From contig NZ_JAJTWU010000009.1 of assembly GCF_021353265.1 (NCBI RefSeq), positions 62,001 through 126,000 on the forward strand: a stretch of DNA of 64,000 nucleotides, in the 5' to 3' direction. This DNA comes from Pelomonas cellulosilytica. Lineage in GTDB: Bacteria > Pseudomonadota > Gammaproteobacteria > Burkholderiales > Burkholderiaceae_C. The notes below the pieces were generated by a model. It did not search any database and was not told the origin of the DNA. It saw only the letters and a list, made by a program, of their open reading frames with translations. Positions 59,514-64,000 of the stretch are shown in pieces (within the stretch, counting starts at the first letter, position 1; every line of letters starts with the position of its first letter). The position numbers and the translations under genes were made by a program.

Positions 59514-60415
59514 GCGGCGTCTCCTTGAACGGGTTGGGAGGAAGAGGGCGTTTCCGGCTGCAGCGCCAGCAACAGCGCGGCCAGCAGCGCCAGCGCCACG
59601 CCGGCCAGCTTCGATCCGCTGGGAGCCGTGCCGCTGAGCGCCATCGACAGCACGGCCGTCAGCAGCGGCGCGCCGGCGTTGACGAGCGGCGACACGACGA
59701 GCGCCTTGCCATGGCGAAAGGCGTAGACCAGCGTCAGCGCGCCAATGGCATTGAGCACCTGGATGACGGCGGCGAGGCCCGGCCCGTTCCAGCCCCACTC
59801 GATGGGCTGCGAGAAGTCGGTCATCGCCAGCGCGGCCGGCACGCACACCAGCGCGCCGACAGTCATGTAGAAAAAGATGCTCTCGGTGCTGGTGCCCGCG
59901 CTCGCCAGCTTGATGAAGTAGGCCTGCAGCCCCCAGGCCGCCAGCACGACGAGTGCGAGCACGAACCACAGCCCCATGCCCGACCCGCCGGCACCGAGCT
60001 GCAGGTCGAACAGCGGCAGCGCGCACAGCGCCAGCACGATGCCGGCCACGCCCAGCCGCCCGGTGCGCTCGCCGAGCAGTCCGTAAGACAGTGCGATGGT
60101 CAGCCCTGGCGACAGCGAGACGATGGGGAAGATCAGGTAGGCCGGGCCAAGCTGCACGGCGCGGAACAGCAGCATCTGGCCCCCGGCGCCGAGCAGCCCC
60201 ACGGCCAGGCCCAGCACGATGGCGCGGCGGTCGCGCTGGATGCGCCAGCCACTGCGTGCCAGCACGGCGACAGCCGGCGGGATCATCGTCAGCGCCCAGA
60301 CGACGTAGACCAGGGTGTCCGGGAAGCCATGTTCCGACGGCAGGCCCGTAAAGGCGCCCCACACGCCCCAGAGCAGCGTGGTGGTCAGTGCATAGGTGAG
60401 CCAGGTGCTCGGCAT
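59510..60415 (-). CDS. EamA/DMT-superfamily permease
   Basis: The product is 301 residues from the ATG at 60415; the upstream open frame to 60505 overlaps the operator repeats and is not used. About ten hydrophobic helices are present, arranged as two EamA-like halves (first half LLWGVWGAFTGLP to ALSYGLLGERTG, second half WGLQAYFIKLAS to LLALLLALQPE). Drug/metabolite transporters usually export, but some import sugars in eukaryote-like and bacterial nucleoside/rhamnose branches. As the first gene of the permease-GatZ-AgaS-kinase unit and the only inner-membrane transporter in it, it is the best candidate for amino-sugar uptake; this is inference. Confidence 0.82.
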   Translation of the reverse strand: MPSTWLTYALTTTLLWGVWGAFTGLPSEHGFPDTLVYVVWALTMIPPAVAVLARSGWRIQRDRRAIVLGLAVGLLGAGGQMLLFRAVQLGPAYLIFPIVSLSPGLTIALSYGLLGERTGRLGVAGIVLALCALPLFDLQLGAGGSGMGLWFVLALVVLAAWGLQAYFIKLASAGTSTESIFFYMTVGALVCVPAALAMTDFSQPIEWGWNGPGLAAVIQVLNAIGALTLVYAFRHGKALVVSPLVNAGAPLLTAVLSMALSGTAPSGSKLAGVALALLAALLLALQPETPSSSQPVQGDAA

Positions 60416-60422
60416 CGGTCGA

Positions 60423-60654
60423 CTTTCGTGCGGTGGGTTATCGTCGGAAAACTTTCGAGCGAAAGCATAAGCGAACAAAAACGAAAACGCAACGCCGAAA
60501 GCCACTTTCGTTACCCATGAACCGATTCTGTGAGCGTATCCCCTATGAGGTGCGGCAATCCCGCTCTATGCACCATGAATGTGGCGCTTTTCGATGAGGC
60601 GTTTATCGAAAGCAATTTTCATTGGTGGAAACGCTATACGAAATTAAACGAAAG
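60423..60654. promoter_or_regulatory. cluster of CTTTCG/CGAAAG repeats in the divergent promoter (AgaR-type operators)
   Basis: The 374-bp gap between the permease gene and the divergent TonB receptor holds CTTTCG at 60423, 60452 and 60505 and CGAAAG at 60460, 60496, 60607 and 60649. Two pairs are compact dyads: CTTTCG-AG-CGAAAG (60452-60465) and CGAAAG-CCA-CTTTCG (60496-60510). Degenerate copies (CGAAC at 60472, CGAAAA at 60482, CGAAA at 60639) give 10-14 base spacing. This tandem, helically phased layout is typical of DeoR-family operators. The rest of the gap (60655-60789) is GC-rich, with an AAAGGA ribosome site near 60776. Confidence 0.7.
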
Positions 60655-60789
60655 AATTCGTAGACTTGCGCCAAGCCGCTTCCGGGGCGATTCGTGGAGC
60701 GGCAACTGCCGGGCATTCGGCCCGGGCGCCGCCGCCGATCGCGTGGGGCCGCGCTGCTGCGGCCTCGACAAACACAAAGGAACCGTTGG

Positions 60790-63645
60790 ATGAGTTCTCG
60801 ACTGCACCCTCTGCCGCAAGCCACTCTTCGCTTCGCGCTGCATCCGTTGGCCGCGGCCGGCCTCGTGGCACTGGGCGCGCTGGCTGCGCCTGCCGCAACA
60901 GCGCAGGATGCCACCGCACCCGATGCCAAAGACGCCGATCAGACGCTGGAGCGCGTCGAGGTCGTCGGCACCCGCGCCAGTCTGCAACGCTCGCTGACGC
61001 TCAAGCGCAATGCAGCCGTCGTGCAAGACAGCATCAGCGCGATCGAGCTGGGCCGCTTCCCTGACGACAACGTGGCCGACTCGCTGAGCCACATCACCGG
61101 CGTGGCCATCTCTCGCACGGCCGGCGGCGAGGGTCAGAAGGTCAGCATCCGCGGCCTGGGCCCCGAATACACGATCACGACATTCAACAACCGCATCCTC
61201 GGCACCGATGGCGCGGGCCGTGATTTCGCGTTTGACGTGCTGCCGGCCGACGTCATCAGCGGCGCCGACGTCGTGAAGGGCACGCAGGCCTCGCTGACCG
61301 AAGGCTCCATCGGTGGCCTCGTCAACCTGCGCTCGGCCAGTCCCTTCGACCAGCGCGGCCAGCACGGGCTCGTGCGCTTCGAAGCGGACCGCAACGCCAT
61401 GACGCGCTTGAACGGCGGCAAGCTGTCGGCCACCTACAGCAACACCTTTGGCAGCGACGTCGGCGTGCTGCTGGGTGTCGTGTACGCCAAGCGCAAGGAG
61501 CGCACCGACACGGCCGGCAACGACGGCGGCTGGTCGCGCAATGCCGTGCCCAGCGACCCGGGCGCGTTCTGGCCCTGGGGCAATACCTGGGGCGGGGCCA
61601 TCGACCCCAACGGCAACGGCACGCTGGACAAGAACGAGGAAGGCCTCATCGGCCCGGGCCAGTTCCGATTCGGCAGCATCTTCGAGGACAAGAAGCGCAC
61701 GGCGCTGTCTGGCAAGGTGGAGTGGCGGCCAGCCGACGGTGTGAAGGTCGTCGTCGACGGCATCAAGACGCGGCTGAACTCGCCGCAGGTGGGCTACCAG
61801 CAGTCGTTCTACCCGCTCTACGCGCCTGGCCGCTGGTCCAACATGAAGATCAACAACGGCGTCGTCACCGACCTGACACTGGACAACGCCGATCCCGAGC
61901 TGCGCCTCAACCCGGAACTGCTCAACAAGACCGAGTACCGGGTTGTCGACACGGCGCTGTACGGCGCCAACGTCGAGTGGAAGGCTAGCGCCGACCTCAA
62001 ACTGACGGGGGACATCTATCAGTCGACCTCCAAGCGCCACTCCGGCGGTCACGACAGCTACGTCGTGCTGCGGATGAACCAGCCCAACGTCACACGTATT
62101 CAACTGACGGGCTCGGCCGTGCCTGACGTCAAGACGACCTTCGCAGATGGCCGCGACCTGCAGACGGGCCTGGCGCAGGGCCTGTTCAAGGCGAGCGACT
62201 TCAACACGCATTACTTCAGCCTGTCGGGCGACAACGTCGACGACCGCATCACCGGCGCCAACCTCGATGCGACCTGGACGCTGGGCGGCAGCTGGCATGT
62301 CGATGCGCTGAAGTTCGGCATCAGCCAGACTGACCGCAAGAAGTCGCGCGACCTGGTCGATAACGCTTTCAATGCCGGCGCCGACCACTACTCCGGCGTC
62401 AACGCGATCAACGTCGGCACGCTGGGCGGCAACGTCATCAACCAGACGCTCAGCCCGTCTGACTTCCTCAGCGGTGTCAGCGGTAACTTCCCGCGCACTT
62501 TCCTCGGGTTCGACGTGGACAGCTACGTGCAGGCGCTCAAGGCCTACGACGGCAAGCCGCGCCCGGGCGGCGGCGTCTACAGCTCCACGGCTGCCGCGCC
62601 GGCGTGGGACCCGCTGCAGAGCTACCGCGTGACCGAGAAAACGACGGTCGCCTATGTGCAGGCCGACCTGTCGGGCGACGGCTGGAGCGCCGACGCCGGC
62701 CTGCGTTTCGTGAGGACCAAGACGACCGCCCAGGCCTGGGACGCCAAGATCCTCGACATCATCGAGAACGGCGCGTTCAACTACACGGCCGTCTACGCAG
62801 CGCCGTCCAACATCCAGCAGGACGCGAGCTACAGCTTCGCGCTGCCCTCGGCCAACGTGACATTCGAGCTGCGCCCCGACCTGCAGCTGCGCATCGGCGC
62901 CGCCAAGACGATGGCGCGCCCGTCGGTCGACAAGCTTGCGCCCACCAGCACTACGCAGAGCATCTCCTGGGGTGACTTCACGCAGGTATTCGGCGGCAAT
63001 GCCGAGCTCAAGCCCTATAGCGCTCGGCAGGCCGACCTGTCGCTGGAGTGGTACTACGCGAAGGACTCGGCGCTGACCGTCGCGGTGTTCCAAAAGAACA
63101 TTAAGAACCAGATCACCAGCATCTATCTGACGGGTCAGGATATTGGCGCGCCTGGCGGCCGCCCGTTCAACGTCAGCAAGCCCATCAACGGCGACAAAGC
63201 CCGCGTGCGCGGCTTCGAGATCGGCCTGCAGCAGCTGTGGCAGAACGGCTTCGGTGTCCGGGCGCAGTACACGCGCAACAACTCGCGCAGCTGGGTGGGT
63301 GGTGAGGAGCGCCCGCTGGAAGGCATTGCCCCGGCCACGTCGTCGCTGGGCCTGCTGTACGAGAAGGGTCCCTGGAGCCTGAGTGCCACGGCCGACCACA
63401 CGGACACCTTCGTCACCGCCACCAATGTGCTGGGCGCCGGCTTCAACGAGCGCGCCAAGGCCATGACCTGGCTGACGGCGCAGGCGGCCTACGAGGTCAA
63501 CAAGATGCTGCGCATCAGCATCGAAGGTCGCAACCTCACCGATGCCGTCCAGCAGTACACGCTGGGCAACGGCGCGATCTCGCTACCGCAGGGCTACAAC
63601 CGCTTCGGCCGCGCGTTCACCGTTGGGGCAAGCCTGAAGTTCTGA
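60790..63645 (+). CDS. TonB-dependent receptor of the amino-sugar locus
   Basis: The product is 951 residues from the ATG at 60790, preceded by AAAGGA; an earlier in-frame start adds an Arg-rich stretch without signal character. The signal peptide runs to PAATAQDA. A TonB-box-like LERVEVVGTRA opens the plug, which contains SISAIELGRFPDDNVADSL, KVSIRGLGPEY and VLPADVISGADVVKG. The barrel ends AFTVGASLKF with the terminal Phe. The plug type is that of the large carbohydrate receptors of Proteobacteria. Its promoter shares the CTTTCG cluster with the permease-agaS operon, so a chitin-, mucin- or other amino-sugar oligosaccharide is the likely ligand. It is only distantly similar to the other TonB receptor here. 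Confidence 0.94.
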   Translation: MSSRLHPLPQATLRFALHPLAAAGLVALGALAAPAATAQDATAPDAKDADQTLERVEVVGTRASLQRSLTLKRNAAVVQDSISAIELGRFPDDNVADSLSHITGVAISRTAGGEGQKVSIRGLGPEYTITTFNNRILGTDGAGRDFAFDVLPADVISGADVVKGTQASLTEGSIGGLVNLRSASPFDQRGQHGLVRFEADRNAMTRLNGGKLSATYSNTFGSDVGVLLGVVYAKRKERTDTAGNDGGWSRNAVPSDPGAFWPWGNTWGGAIDPNGNGTLDKNEEGLIGPGQFRFGSIFEDKKRTALSGKVEWRPADGVKVVVDGIKTRLNSPQVGYQQSFYPLYAPGRWSNMKINNGVVTDLTLDNADPELRLNPELLNKTEYRVVDTALYGANVEWKASADLKLTGDIYQSTSKRHSGGHDSYVVLRMNQPNVTRIQLTGSAVPDVKTTFADGRDLQTGLAQGLFKASDFNTHYFSLSGDNVDDRITGANLDATWTLGGSWHVDALKFGISQTDRKKSRDLVDNAFNAGADHYSGVNAINVGTLGGNVINQTLSPSDFLSGVSGNFPRTFLGFDVDSYVQALKAYDGKPRPGGGVYSSTAAAPAWDPLQSYRVTEKTTVAYVQADLSGDGWSADAGLRFVRTKTTAQAWDAKILDIIENGAFNYTAVYAAPSNIQQDASYSFALPSANVTFELRPDLQLRIGAAKTMARPSVDKLAPTSTTQSISWGDFTQVFGGNAELKPYSARQADLSLEWYYAKDSALTVAVFQKNIKNQITSIYLTGQDIGAPGGRPFNVSKPINGDKARVRGFEIGLQQLWQNGFGVRAQYTRNNSRSWVGGEERPLEGIAPATSSLGLLYEKGPWSLSATADHTDTFVTATNVLGAGFNERAKAMTWLTAQAAYEVNKMLRISIEGRNLTDAVQQYTLGNGAISLPQGYNRFGRAFTVGASLKF

Positions 63646-63731
63646 GCGCCCGAGGCCGCAGGTGCCCTGTGTGGCCGCGGCCAAGGGATGGTTCGAGGCT
63701 CTCGCCTCTCGTTCGCCTGAAAGATTTCCTG

Positions 63732-63896
63732 ATGTTGAAGAGGTCATGGGTCCGCTGGGCCGTCAACGCGAGCAAGTACGTGAAGAACCAGAGCAGCGCG
63801 CGTACCAAGCTGTGCACCGACTTGAAGGCGGTCAATCAGCGCACGCTGGTGTTGCCGCCTGAGCTCGACGACAGCCTGCGTTTCGGCTGCGATTGA
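63732..63896 (+). CDS. possible small protein of unknown function
   Basis: The ATG at 63732 opens 54 codons (start MLKRSWVRWAVNASKYVKNQ, end DDSLRFGCD). Codon choice is strongly coding-like (GTC, AAC, AGC, AAG, TAC, ACC). I recognise no family and see only a weak GAAAG about 10 bases upstream. It could be a real small gene, or the remnant of a larger one. It lies 86 bases after the TonB receptor stop on the same strand. Confidence 0.35.
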   Translation: MLKRSWVRWAVNASKYVKNQSSARTKLCTDLKAVNQRTLVLPPELDDSLRFGCD

Positions 63897-64000
63897 CCCG
63901 CCACCCCCACGCCACTCGCCCGGTGCCTGCTCCGATGCCACGCCTGCTTCGTCGAATTCCACGCCCTCCCTTTCCGCTGACCACGTCCGTGCTCTCTGCA
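63897..64000. other. right edge, no feature seen
   Basis: The last 104 bases are GC-rich and contain no start codon with a supported reading frame. Together with 63646-63731 they are treated as intergenic. Confidence 0.4.

Noticed and set aside
60634-63399. A 921-codon minus-strand frame.
   Set aside because: It is antisense to the TonB receptor, which has signal peptide, plug and barrel end; the antisense product has no recognisable domain.
1-64000. Search for tRNA, rRNA, insertion sequences, phage integrases or attachment sites.
   Set aside because: No cloverleaf-like or rRNA-like stretch, transposase motif or terminal repeats were seen by eye on either strand. A tRNAscan, Infernal or ISfinder run would settle this.

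Overview
The window reads as chromosomal DNA of a GC-rich betaproteobacterium of the order Burkholderiales, most like the Roseateles/Mitsuaria/Pelomonas/Rubrivivax group. This is inferred from base composition, PEP-CTERM proteins next to an EpsA-type LuxR regulator, a long stack of carbohydrate-active enzymes with TonB receptors, and the H-NS type. I saw no rRNA, tRNA, phage genes, insertion sequences or CRISPR arrays. Genes are packed into long polycistronic runs with many 4-bp ATGA/GTGA overlaps.

Region A (1-19912, minus strand) is a surface and secretion block. Transcription runs from a PEP-CTERM protein, through a PBP/PstS-like secreted protein and a second PEP-CTERM protein, into a two-partner secretion pair: TpsB transporter, then a 4029-residue TpsA exoprotein. 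It continues directly into a proton-channel module: an ExbB that carries DUF2341 and LamG-like domains outside the membrane, then two ExbD proteins, the last cut by the window edge. The tight spacing suggests that TpsA secretion or surface handling is tied to a dedicated proton-motive-force motor. TpsA contains a large Pro-Thr repeat tract built from recurring GNG...TGG...PPPPP modules.

Region B (20211-33199) has an EpsA-like LuxR regulator and a compact, non-canonical type II secretion-like operon on the minus strand (G, F, E, L-like, M/PilO-like, C/PilP-like, secretin D, then three more pseudopilins, one lacking Glu5). Divergent from it is a subtilisin-family protease with a Pro-Thr linker and a GlyGly-CTERM-like tail, a plausible substrate. 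An H-NS protein and a small membrane protein follow. A dyad with a CCGTTCGG core appears at three non-coding or gene-edge positions in this block.

Region C (33236-54984) is a plant hemicellulose (xyloglucan/xylan) utilisation locus: GH39, GH43, a GPH-type sugar transporter, two tandem GH1 enzymes, GH35, a TonB-dependent receptor, xylose isomerase and a ROK (XylR-like) repressor on the minus strand; divergently a GH31 alpha-xylosidase, a GH9 endoglucanase, an AmpG-like MFS transporter and a polysaccharide deacetylase. The regulator sits in the middle, with palindromes in the divergent promoter region.

Region D (55197-63645) is an amino-sugar (galactosamine/GalNAc type) locus: DeoR/AgaR-like repressor, BadF/BadG-type kinase, AgaS-like SIS deaminase/isomerase, GatZ/KbaZ-like protein and an EamA-type permease on the minus strand, with a divergent TonB-dependent receptor. 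The divergent promoter and the repressor's own promoter both carry CTTTCG/CGAAAG repeats, the likely operators.
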